Source: Bacillota bacterium (GTDB lineage Bacteria; Bacillota; Clostridia; Peptostreptococcales; Anaerovoracaceae). Taken from it: a stretch of 9,367 nt of DNA. Positions 1-5,761 of the stretch are shown piece after piece (the first letter of the stretch is position 1; each line of letters begins with the position of its first letter). The position numbers and the translations under genes were made by a program. The notes beneath the pieces are model-generated. The model was not told where the DNA came from, did no database searches, and saw only the letters and a program-made list of their open reading frames with translations. The DNA lies in NCBI GenBank assembly GCA_030527065.1, contig JAUNBO010000067.1, forward strand, positions 1 to 9,367. Reading direction: 5' to 3'.

Positions 1-15
1 TTCCCATTTTGCCGC

Positions 16-44
16 TTGTATGAAAGCCCTTTCCGGGTTATAAT
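16..44 (+). promoter_or_regulatory. Promoter of the flavodiiron protein gene
   Basis: TTGTAT (16-21), a 17-bp spacer and a perfect TATAAT (39-44) form a sigma-A type promoter. Transcription would start near 51, giving a leader of about 35 nt before the ATG at 86. The promoter overlaps the possible upstream start codons at 44 and 50, which argues for translation starting at 86. No obvious operator dyad is seen here. Confidence 0.6.
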
Positions 45-85
45 TGACAATGAAATTTCCGCTCAAAACGAAAGGATATCAAACC

Positions 86-1288
86 ATGCAAAATTCAAAA
101 ATCATTGCGCCGGGCGTATATTGGCTGGGCGCAGACGACCGGAGACTCAGTCTCTTTGAAAACCTCTTCCCCCTGGAGGACGGCGTGGCCTACAACACCT
201 ATGCGGTCATGGGTGAGAAGACAGCCCTCATCGATACGGTGGACAGCGCAGTTACGCAGCAATACCTTGAAAACCTGGAAGGTGTGCTTGACGGACGCAG
301 CCCGGACTATCTCATCGTAAACCACATGGAGCCGGACCACTGCTCTCTTGTCGCTGAGCTGATGCGCCGCTATCCCGATATGCATGCCGTGGGCACGGCC
401 AAGGTGCCGGCCCTCGTGAGGCAATTTTACGGGGACGACATTTCTCCCCGCTTTCTCCCCGTGAAAGACGGCGATGCCCTGGACCTGGGCGGGCGGACGC
501 TCCACTTCGCCACTGCACCGATGGTACACTGGCCGGAGGTCATGTTCACCTACGACGACAAAGCGAAGGCTCTGTTCAGCGCCGACGCCTTTGGCTCTTT
601 CGGGGCGCATCACTCCGGCATTTTCGACGGCGACTGGGGCACAGGCGAAACCGTGGAGCAGGAGATGCGCCGCTACTACACCAATATCGTCGGCAAGTAC
701 GGCCCGCAGGTGCTTGCGGCCCTCCGAAAGGCCTCGGCACTCGAGATAGAGTTCATCTGCCCCCTGCACGGCCCGGTCTGGCGCAACCATATCCCATGGC
801 TTCTGGAAAAGTATACTGCCTGGGCGGGCTATACGCCGGAAAAGCGCGGCGCCCTCGTGGTCTACGGTTCCATGTACGGGAACACCGGGTCGGCGGCGTC
901 CCGCATTGCGATGGAGCTGGCGGCCCGAAGTGCAGGCGAGGTCCGGCTCTACGATGTGAGCAAGACCCATAAAAGCTACCTGGTCGCAGAGGCGTTCCGC
1001 CTCAGCCATATCGTTCTCGCCGCTCCTACCTACAATGCAGGGATCTACCCGCCGGTGCGGGAATTTGTGGAGGACCTTGGGACCCTCGGATTAAAGGGAC
1101 GCACTGCGGCCATCATCGAAAACGGCTCCTGGGCGCCGATGAGCGGGAAGCTCCTGCGGGAGATGGCCGGGGCGCTGCCCGGCTGGACTGTGCTGGAGCC
1201 GGCGCTTACCCTGCGCGGTGCAGAGTGCGGCGAAGCCGAGCTGGAAGCGTTTCTTTCTATAGTGGCAGGCTCTATTAACGAACAGTAG
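86..1288 (+). CDS. fprA: Flavodiiron protein (FprA family A-type flavoprotein)
   Basis: Cytoplasmic flavodiiron protein of 400 residues, the normal length for a two-domain (class A) enzyme. Members reduce O2 to water and/or NO to N2O, with electrons from rubredoxin or a similar donor, and protect anaerobes. The N-terminal metallo-beta-lactamase-like half carries all expected di-iron ligands: H80, E82, D84 and H85 (HMEPDH), H148 (PMVHW), D167 (SADAFG) and H228 (CPLHGP). The C-terminal half is a flavodoxin domain with an FMN loop at about 257-267 (VVYGSMYGNT). There is no fused rubredoxin or NAD(P)H reductase domain, so an external donor is needed. The ATG at 86 is chosen because AAAGGA lies just upstream and the earlier in-frame TTG/ATG (44, 50) fall inside the promoter. 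It is monocistronic, with its own terminator, next to a redox operon. O2 versus NO preference cannot be read from sequence. Confidence 0.95.
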   Translation: MQNSKIIAPGVYWLGADDRRLSLFENLFPLEDGVAYNTYAVMGEKTALIDTVDSAVTQQYLENLEGVLDGRSPDYLIVNHMEPDHCSLVAELMRRYPDMHAVGTAKVPALVRQFYGDDISPRFLPVKDGDALDLGGRTLHFATAPMVHWPEVMFTYDDKAKALFSADAFGSFGAHHSGIFDGDWGTGETVEQEMRRYYTNIVGKYGPQVLAALRKASALEIEFICPLHGPVWRNHIPWLLEKYTAWAGYTPEKRGALVVYGSMYGNTGSAASRIAMELAARSAGEVRLYDVSKTHKSYLVAEAFRLSHIVLAAPTYNAGIYPPVREFVEDLGTLGLKGRTAAIIENGSWAPMSGKLLREMAGALPGWTVLEPALTLRGAECGEAELEAFLSIVAGSINEQ

Positions 1289-1305
1289 TGTATTCACAGA
1301 CCAGC

Positions 1306-1340
1306 AACGCCGGGGCATGGCTCCGGCGTTTTGTTTTTTT
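1306..1340 (+). terminator. Intrinsic terminator after fprA
   Basis: AACGCCGGGG (1306-1315) pairs with CTCCGGCGTT (1321-1330), a 10-bp stem with one G-U pair, closing a 5-nt loop. A T-rich run (TTTTGTTTTTTT) ends at 1340. It lies 17 bp after the fprA stop and separates that gene from the tlpA operon. Confidence 0.9.
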
Positions 1341-1396
1341 GGCGCACCTTTGCAGCAAAGCGCCCTGAACCCGGCGGCCGGCTCCCCAAAGGCCGC
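1341..1396. other. Two GC-rich hairpins between fprA terminator and tlpA promoter
   Basis: Directly after the terminator, GGCG-(CAC)-CTTTG-CAG-CAAAG-CGCC (1341-1364) can fold as a bulged hairpin. A second palindrome, GCGGCC (1374-1379) with GGCCGC (1391-1396), follows. Neither has a T-tract and no ORF is present. Function unknown; they may be chance structures in GC-rich DNA. Confidence 0.4.
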
Positions 1397-1437
1397 AAGC
1401 GGTAAAAAATCAGAAATTCCGGGCTGTAAAATTTCTC

Positions 1438-1466
1438 TTGACAGCAATAACTGTAACTGATATAGT
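1438..1466 (+). promoter_or_regulatory. Promoter of the tlpA-rrf2 operon
   Basis: A perfect -35 TTGACA (1438-1443), an optimal 17-bp spacer and -10 TATAGT (1461-1466) make a near-consensus sigma-A promoter. The start would be near 1473, with a 57-nt leader before tlpA. Such a strong core promoter suggests control by repression; see the overlapping dyad. Confidence 0.85.
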
Positions 1467-1475
1467 TTCAGTAAT
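1447..1475. promoter_or_regulatory. Candidate operator dyad overlapping the -10 box (possible Rrf2 site)
   Basis: The sequence reads ATaACTGtAACT - GATAT - AGTTtCAGTaAT, centred at 1461. Of the 12 symmetric positions in each arm, 10 are complementary. The dyad covers the promoter spacer and all of the -10, so a bound dimer would block RNA polymerase. The same operon ends in an Rrf2-family regulator; these are dimeric winged-helix proteins that bind dyads of this size and often autoregulate. That this regulator binds here is inference. Confidence 0.55.
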
Positions 1476-1529
1476 AAGCGCGCAATTGATTCATGAACAT
1501 CTGCCTTCAATCGGATAAAGGAGAACACT

Positions 1530-2126
1530 ATGCCACATTGGAAATCTTTGATTTTTGTCATTGTTATGACGGCAGCCCTGCTGCTGGCCGCCTGTGCCGG
1601 AACTGAAACGGAGCCCGGGACCGACGCCGATTCACAGCCGGAAGAATCCGCCGATGCTGCTGAACGGCCGGACCTTCTGGGCAGCTTCACGGCCACGGAC
1701 CTGAACGGAGACCCGGCGGACCAGTCCATTTTCGACGGCTACGAGCTGACCATGGTAAACGTGTGGGCCACCTTCTGCGGCCCCTGCCTGCAGGAGATGC
1801 CGGATCTGGGCGAGCTGGCGGAGGAGTACAGCGACCAGGGCGTTCAGATCGTGGGCCTGGTGGCCGACGTGCTGGAATCCGACGGGACCATCAGCCAGGA
1901 GCAGGTGGACCTGGCCCGGGAAATCGTGACCGAGACCGGGGCGAACTATCTGCATTTACTTCCCTCCGAAGACCTTTACGGCATCCTGGCCCAATGCCAG
2001 TTTGTCCCCACCACGTTCTTCGTGGACTCAGAAGGGAAACAGGTGGGCCGCGCCTATGTGCAGGCCATGAGCAAATCTCAATGGAAGGAGGTCATCCAGT
2101 CGGTACTGGCTGAAATGGAGTCATGA
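1530..2126 (+). CDS. TlpA/ResA-like thioredoxin-fold lipoprotein (thiol-disulfide oxidoreductase)
   Basis: Predicted lipoprotein of 198 residues on the outer face of the membrane. Residues 1-21 are a signal peptide with lipobox L-A-A-C, so C22 would be lipidated. An acidic, Pro/Glu/Asp-rich linker (about 23-48) leads to a thioredoxin-fold domain (about 49-195). The active site CGPC (C83, C86) sits in WATFCGPC, and the cis-proline is P160 (FVPTTFF). Family members (TlpA, ResA, StoA) keep extracytoplasmic disulfides reduced and need electrons from a membrane partner. SD AAAGGAG (1517-1523) is 6 nt before the ATG. The stop overlaps the next start as ATGA (2123-2126). First gene of an operon with a CXXC micro-protein and an Fe-S membrane protein; no CcdA/DsbD gene is present in the window. 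The substrate is unknown. Confidence 0.92.
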   Translation: MPHWKSLIFVIVMTAALLLAACAGTETEPGTDADSQPEESADAAERPDLLGSFTATDLNGDPADQSIFDGYELTMVNVWATFCGPCLQEMPDLGELAEEYSDQGVQIVGLVADVLESDGTISQEQVDLAREIVTETGANYLHLLPSEDLYGILAQCQFVPTTFFVDSEGKQVGRAYVQAMSKSQWKEVIQSVLAEMES

Positions 2127-2269
2127 GTTATCTGCGGGAAAACCGGGCTGCCGCCGCTGCGATCTTAGCGGCTTTGGCCTTCCTGCTCATCGGCGTGGGG
2201 CGGGGAGAAGCGGCGGTGGTCCTCCGAAAAGCGGTGACCATCTGCATGGAGTGTATCGGTCTTGGGTAA
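2123..2269 (+). CDS. CD1871A-family CXXC motif-containing small protein
   Basis: A 48-residue ORF whose ATG overlaps the stop of the thioredoxin gene (ATGA). Residues about 9-26 are a hydrophobic, Ala/Leu-rich membrane helix. It is followed by GRGEAAVVLRKAVT and a C-terminal ICMECIGLG, with cysteines at 41 and 44. I recognise this as the clostridial CD1871A-type family of small CXXC proteins, known for conserved RGE, VVL-KA and C-x-E-C-I-G-x-G features. Function is not established. The CXXC close to a membrane helix, between a thioredoxin lipoprotein and a membrane Fe-S protein, suggests a relay of electrons or thiols (inference). Topology is ambiguous because positive charges flank both sides of the helix. 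No strong SD is visible, so translation is probably coupled. Confidence 0.85.
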   Translation: MSYLRENRAAAAAILAALAFLLIGVGRGEAAVVLRKAVTICMECIGLG

Positions 2270-3140
2270 GTGGACAGGCGCCGTGAAACGACGCCTGAGG
2301 ACCTGGGTCCAGGTCTGCTTTACCGCTCTGAGCAACGGTTACGCCGCCGGCTTCGTTCAGGGCACTGTCTGGCGGGGAGACAGCAAAGCCATTTGCGTGC
2401 CGGGCCTCAATTGTTACTCCTGCCCCGGAGCCCTGGGCAGCTGTCCCATCGGCGCATTTCAATCGGTAATAAGCAGCCGGAACTATCATTTTACCTTTTA
2501 TGTGACGGGCTTTCTGATCCTTGTGGGCGCAGTGTGCGGCCGCTTTGTCTGCGGCTGGCTGTGCCCTTTCGGGCTGGTCCAGGATCTGCTGCACAAAATT
2601 CCTTTTTTCAGGAAGCTCAGAAAGCTGCCGGGGGACCGCTGGCTCCGGTTTCTCAAATATGCGATCCTGGCAGGCTTTGTCATCATCCTGCCGCTGACGG
2701 TGCTGGACGTGGCAGGCCAGGGACAGCCCTGGTTCTGTAAATACATCTGCCCCTCGGGCACGCTGTTTGCGGGTCTGCCCCTGATAGGGACCACCCCCGC
2801 CCTTCAAGGGGCCCTGGGCTGGCTCTTCACCTGGAAAGCGGCGGTCCTGGCGGCGCTGCTGCTGCTTTCGATCCCGGTGTACCGCCCCTTCTGCCGGTAT
2901 CTTTGTCCTCTTGGGGCAATCTATGGCTTGTTCAATCCCATCGCCCTTTACCGGTTCCGCATCGACAAAACGAAATGCACGGAATGCGGCGACTGCCGGC
3001 AGGCCTGCAAGCTGGATATTCCGGTGCACAGGACCCCCAACAGTCCCGAATGCATCCGCTGCGGCGATTGCCGGCGGGCCTGTCCCAACGGGGCTCTTTG
3101 CCTTGCGGCAGAAAGGCGAAAGGAGGCGCCGGAATCATGA
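2262..3140 (+). CDS. Polytopic membrane Fe-S protein with 2x[4Fe-4S] ferredoxin domain (NapH/CcoG-like)
   Basis: Integral membrane protein of about 292 residues. Hydrophobic segments lie near 13-33, 77-98, 130-150 and 184-207. Cys motifs characteristic of this electron-transfer family are C45/C51/C54/C61 (CYSCPGALGSCP), C92/C97/C101 (CGRFVCGWLCP), C159/C163 (CKYICPSG) and C211/C215 (CRYLCPLG). The C-terminal tail has two classical [4Fe-4S] motifs: C239-C242-C245-C249 and C264-C267-C270-C274. NapH, CcoG/RdxA and YccM relatives pass electrons across or along the membrane. Here the likely acceptor is the operon's CXXC protein or thioredoxin lipoprotein (inference). Start is uncertain: TTG at 2262 overlaps the previous gene by 8 bp with GGAG 10 nt upstream; GTG at 2283, seven residues shorter, is the alternative. 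It ends in an ATGA overlap. Confidence 0.9.
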   Translation: MGKWTGAVKRRLRTWVQVCFTALSNGYAAGFVQGTVWRGDSKAICVPGLNCYSCPGALGSCPIGAFQSVISSRNYHFTFYVTGFLILVGAVCGRFVCGWLCPFGLVQDLLHKIPFFRKLRKLPGDRWLRFLKYAILAGFVIILPLTVLDVAGQGQPWFCKYICPSGTLFAGLPLIGTTPALQGALGWLFTWKAAVLAALLLLSIPVYRPFCRYLCPLGAIYGLFNPIALYRFRIDKTKCTECGDCRQACKLDIPVHRTPNSPECIRCGDCRRACPNGALCLAAERRKEAPES

Positions 3141-3211
3141 CGGATATTTTTCTCCGACGGGCCATGGGCCGGCGTCCCATTTCAATCATAAAGGAGGTCT
3201 TTGAACCATGA
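3137..3211 (+). CDS. Possible 24-residue small ORF coupled at both ends
   Basis: From the ATG at 3137 an ORF of 24 codons ends at TGA 3209-3211 (peptide begins MTDIFLRRAMGRR and ends KEVFEP). AAGGAGG (3119-3125) lies 11 nt before the start. Both junctions are ATGA: with the Fe-S protein stop on the left and the rrf2 start on the right. Another full SD, AAGGAGGT (3191-3198), inside it serves rrf2. The peptide is basic in its first half and resembles nothing I recognise. It may be a real micro-protein, a coupling device setting rrf2 expression, or chance. Moderate to low confidence. Confidence 0.4.
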   Translation: MTDIFLRRAMGRRPISIIKEVFEP

Positions 3212-3618
3212 CAGGAGCCTTTTCTCTGGCGGTCCACGCACTGGTCTATCTGAACCATAAAGGGGAAAGCCTCTCCAGCGAGGTGCTGGCGGAGAACATC
3301 TGCACAAACCCCGCCCGGGTGCGAAAGGTGATGGCCCTGCTGAAACGGTCGGGGCTTGTGGCCACAAAGGAAGGGGCCCAGGGGGGATATACCTTTACCG
3401 GCGACCCCGCCTCTGTGACCCTGCGCCAGGTAGCCGACGCCGTGGACGCCCGGCTGGTGGAGGCCGGCTGGCGCTCCGGCAGCCAGGACATGGAGTGTCT
3501 GGTGGCCTCTGGCATGGCCCGGATTATGGACGGCATTTACTCCGGCCTGGACGCCCAGTGCCGGGAAACGCTGGAAGGCATCACCATCGCGGACATCGAC
3601 AGGCAAATCTTTGGGTGA
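3208..3618 (+). CDS. Rrf2-family transcriptional regulator, lacking the three-Cys cluster
   Basis: A 136-residue winged-helix repressor of the Rrf2 family. The helix-turn-helix and wing cover about 20-65, including NPARVRKVMALLKRSGLV and the hallmark wing GAQGGYTF. A long dimerisation helix (about 98-114) follows. Classical Fe-S members (IscR, NsrR, RsrR) have three closely spaced cysteines near residue 92-106. Here there are only C32 (inside the HTH), C97 and C118, so a standard cluster site is not seen. It resembles YwnA/CymR-like members in this respect; a thiol switch using C32 or C97 is possible but unproven. Excellent SD AAGGAGGT, 9 nt before the ATG. Last gene of the redox operon, so it probably senses redox or thiol stress and controls that operon through the dyad at 1447-1475 (inference). 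Confidence 0.92.
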   Translation: MTGAFSLAVHALVYLNHKGESLSSEVLAENICTNPARVRKVMALLKRSGLVATKEGAQGGYTFTGDPASVTLRQVADAVDARLVEAGWRSGSQDMECLVASGMARIMDGIYSGLDAQCRETLEGITIADIDRQIFG

Positions 3619-3675
3619 TACGCCCGCCAACCCCTGCAGCCCCCCTCCGGGCGACCCAAAGAAACCCTTCCGGGC

Positions 3676-3705
3676 TGGACGGGGGGCCTCCGGTTGTGAT
3701 ATAAT
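3676..3705 (+). promoter_or_regulatory. Distal promoter of murC (extended -10)
   Basis: A perfect TATAAT (3700-3705) preceded by TGA forms an extended -10 (TGATATAAT). A weak -35, TGGACG (3676-3681), lies 18 bp upstream. The start would be near 3712, giving a murC leader of about 150 nt. No clear terminator is seen between the rrf2 stop (3618) and this point, so some readthrough from the redox operon is possible. Confidence 0.6.
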
Positions 3706-3790
3706 TACAATGTTGCGCAAGGACAGGAACAGCGGCATTGCAGCATTTCCGCAACGAACGCAGCACTGCATCGTTAGGCGGGGGCTTCCT

Positions 3791-3818
3791 GTGACATGTG
3801 CCCGCCGGCCGTCATAAT
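3791..3818 (+). promoter_or_regulatory. Possible proximal promoter of murC
   Basis: GTGACA (3791-3796), a 16-bp spacer and CATAAT (3813-3818) each match consensus at 5 of 6 bases. Transcription would begin near 3825, leaving a leader of about 40 nt. It could act alone or with the distal extended -10 promoter. Confidence 0.4.
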
Positions 3819-3822
3819 ATAT

Positions 3823-3836
3823 AGCCTGTGAAGGCT
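3823..3836 (+). other. GNRA-capped hairpin in the murC leader
   Basis: AGCCT (3823-3827) pairs perfectly with AGGCT (3832-3836), closing a GTGA (GNRA-type) tetraloop. It ends 17 nt before the SD AAGGAGG (3853-3859) of murC. It would be in the leader RNA from the distal promoter and at or near the very 5' end of RNA from the proximal one. Possible stabiliser or translational element; may be incidental. Confidence 0.35.
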
Positions 3837-3863
3837 CTGAATATCACGTTTTAAGGAGGCGTC

Positions 3864-5246
3864 ATGACTACTTTACAGCTTGCCGATCATAAGCACATCC
3901 ATTGTGTGGGCATAGGCGGCATAGGCCTTTCCGCCATTGCCGAGATCTTCCTCTGCCGGGGCTACCAGGTGTCCGGCTCCGACATGAAGGAGAGCGACAC
4001 CGTAGAGCGGCTGGCCGCCCATGGGGCAAGGATCTACATCGGCCATCAGGCCTCCAATGTGGAAGGAGCGGACCTGCTGGTCTATTCCTCCGCCGTGGGC
4101 CAGGACAATCCCGAACTCCAGGCCGCCCAGTCCCTGGGGATTCCGGCGGCCTCCCGGGCGGAGGTCCTGGGCGCCCTGATGAAAGAGTGGCCCACCAGCA
4201 TAGCCGTTTCCGGCACCCATGGCAAAACCACCACCACCTCCATGATCTCCCTCATCCTGACCCAGAGCCGGCAGGACCCCACCATTTTAGTGGGCGGCAA
4301 TCTGCCGGCCTTCGGCGGCAACGTCCGGGTAGGCCGGGGCCCCCATTTCGTCACGGAGGCCTGCGAATACATGGACAATTTCCTGGAGCTTTCTCCGACC
4401 ATTGAGATCATTCTCAACATAGATTCCGACCATCTGGACTATTTCAAAGACATCGACCACATTGTCAGCTCCTTTGACCGCTTCTCCCGGCTGGTCCCGG
4501 AAGACGGCCTGGTGATCGCCTTCAGCGCCAACCCCTTTGTCAGCTCCATCATAAAGGACCTGAAATGCCGGGTGGTCACCTTCGGCTTCAATGAACAATG
4601 CGATTACCATGCGGCAGATATTACCTTTAATGCACAGGGCATGCCCTCCTTCGATCTCTACTACCGGGACGAGAAGCTCTGTCACCTGCAGCTGTCCATT
4701 CCCGGCGAGCATAACATCGCCAACGCTCTGGCCGCCTTCGGCTGCTGTCACCTTCTGGGGGTCCCCGTGGAGAGCATCGCCTCTACCCTGGAAAGCTATG
4801 CCGGGACCCAGCGCCGCTTTGACGTCATCGGCGTCACCTCCGGCGGCGTCCGGGTGGTGGACGATTACGGCCACCATCCCACAGAGATACGCACCACTCT
4901 GAAGGCCACCCAAAACGTGCCCCACAATCAGCTCTGGTGCCTGTTCCAGCCCCACACCTACACCCGCACCATGGCTTTGTTCAATGAATTCGTAGACGCT
5001 TTTGAATACGCCGATAAGCTCATTCTCACAGAGATTTACGCCGCCCGGGAAAAGAACATCCACAAGATCAGCGCCCGGGAGCTGGTGGAGGCCATACGGC
5101 AGGCTCACCCTGAAAAGGAAGTGCATTTTATAGAAGACTTTCAGGAAATGGCGGACTTTGTCCGGAAGAACGCCCAGCCCGGAGATCTGGTCCTCACCAT
5201 GGGCGCAGGGGATATTTACAAGGTGGCGGAATTGATCTTAAAATGA
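3864..5246 (+). CDS. murC: UDP-N-acetylmuramate--L-alanine ligase
   Basis: MurC joins L-alanine to UDP-MurNAc with ATP, the first amino-acid step of peptidoglycan stem synthesis in the cytoplasm. At 460 residues it is full length. The N-terminal Rossmann domain has GIGGIGLSA (16-24), the form typical of MurC. The central ATPase domain has the P-loop SGTHGKTTTTS (116-126), the TEACEY segment (E165) and NIDSDHLDYF (185-194). GEHNIANALAA (281-291) and the C-terminal DDYGHHPTEI (333-342) and FQPHTYTRT (361-369) complete the Mur ligase signature. SD AAGGAGG is 4 nt before the ATG. It stands apart from any mur/fts cluster in this window and converges with a - strand operon, overlapping the end of its last gene by 31 bp. 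Confidence 0.98.
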   Translation: MTTLQLADHKHIHCVGIGGIGLSAIAEIFLCRGYQVSGSDMKESDTVERLAAHGARIYIGHQASNVEGADLLVYSSAVGQDNPELQAAQSLGIPAASRAEVLGALMKEWPTSIAVSGTHGKTTTTSMISLILTQSRQDPTILVGGNLPAFGGNVRVGRGPHFVTEACEYMDNFLELSPTIEIILNIDSDHLDYFKDIDHIVSSFDRFSRLVPEDGLVIAFSANPFVSSIIKDLKCRVVTFGFNEQCDYHAADITFNAQGMPSFDLYYRDEKLCHLQLSIPGEHNIANALAAFGCCHLLGVPVESIASTLESYAGTQRRFDVIGVTSGGVRVVDDYGHHPTEIRTTLKATQNVPHNQLWCLFQPHTYTRTMALFNEFVDAFEYADKLILTEIYAAREKNIHKISARELVEAIRQAHPEKEVHFIEDFQEMADFVRKNAQPGDLVLTMGAGDIYKVAELILK

Positions 5247-5761
5247 GCCAGACGGCGGCAGATCAGAGTGGCCGCTATCCCTACCAGCAGGCCGGAAACC
5301 ATGCCGGAAAACAGCAGGATGGGAAGATAGAGAAACAGCTTTGGATTCTCCACCACCAGGACCGCCATAAGCAGCTGCCCCGCATTGTGTGCCACGCCGC
5401 CGGCCATGCTGACCCCCGCCAGACTGAAAAGCCCTGTCTTTTTTAACAGGATCATCACCGCCAGGCTCAACAGGCCGCCGGAAAGAGCGTAAGCCACGGA
5501 GAAAAGGTTGCCGTAAAGGGCTCCCGCCAGGAGGATGCGAAGGACGTTCACCACCAGAGCGCTGCCCGGCCCCAGGGTGTAAAGAGCCACCAGGATCACC
5601 AGATTGGCCAGCCCCAGCTTCACGCCGGGCACGGCGCTGCTCAGAGGAAGCAACAGCTCCACCCAGGAGAAGACCAGGGCCAGAGCTGTCAGCAGGGCCA
5701 ATAACGCCAGCTTGTCTTTGAAAAATTCCCTTCCCCTCTCCGTTTTCATTTTCATCTTCAT
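5216..5761 (-). CDS. Gx transporter family membrane protein (often labelled heptaprenyl diphosphate synthase component I)
   Basis: Small polytopic membrane protein of 181 residues from the ATG at 5761. That start overlaps the upstream stop by one base (TGATG) and two more ATGs follow closely (5755, 5749). Hydrophobic segments run through most of the length (about 17-40, 52-78, 85-105, 113-138, 144-168). Family marks are GVKLGLAN (46-53) and GGVAHNAGQ (121-129). The family was named for a supposed isoprenoid synthase subunit, but its form resembles small substrate-binding transporters such as ECF S components; the cargo is unknown. It is the third gene of the cysS operon and pairs with the NusG-II protein, a pairing common in Firmicutes. 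Its stop (5216-5218) lies inside murC. No polyprenyl synthase or ECF ATPase gene is seen nearby. Confidence 0.85.
   Translation of the reverse strand: MKMKMKTERGREFFKDKLALLALLTALALVFSWVELLLPLSSAVPGVKLGLANLVILVALYTLGPGSALVVNVLRILLAGALYGNLFSVAYALSGGLLSLAVMILLKKTGLFSLAGVSMAGGVAHNAGQLLMAVLVVENPKLFLYLPILLFSGMVSGLLVGIAATLICRRLAHFKINSATL

Noticed and set aside
44..86. Upstream TTG (44) or ATG (50) start for the flavodiiron protein
   Set aside because: They lie in the -10/start region of the predicted promoter and lack an SD; the ATG at 86 has AAAGGA at the right distance and matches the usual N-terminus.
95..1009. Long - strand open frame opposite the flavodiiron gene (and similar ones at 2187-3029, 2932-3771 and 4287-5126)
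   Set aside because: High-GC shadow frames over well-identified genes on the other strand; no family features.
3619..3690. Terminator after rrf2
   Set aside because: GC-rich runs (CCCCCC and GGGGGG) could pair across a long loop, but there is no compact stem followed by a T-tract.
3772..3779. GTTAGGC sequence resembling the conserved end of an integron attC site
   Set aside because: No matching RYYYAAC partner or attC-like stem is found upstream, and there is no integrase or cassette structure.
3710..3817. Possible leader peptide ORF before murC
   Set aside because: It begins at about the predicted transcript start with no SD, is Arg-rich with no repeat of a control codon, and shows no attenuator.
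5216..5761. Annotation as heptaprenyl diphosphate synthase component I
   Set aside because: The protein is multi-pass and hydrophobic, without the DDxxD prenyl-synthase motif; the older name is a family mislabel. Gx transporter is the safer description.
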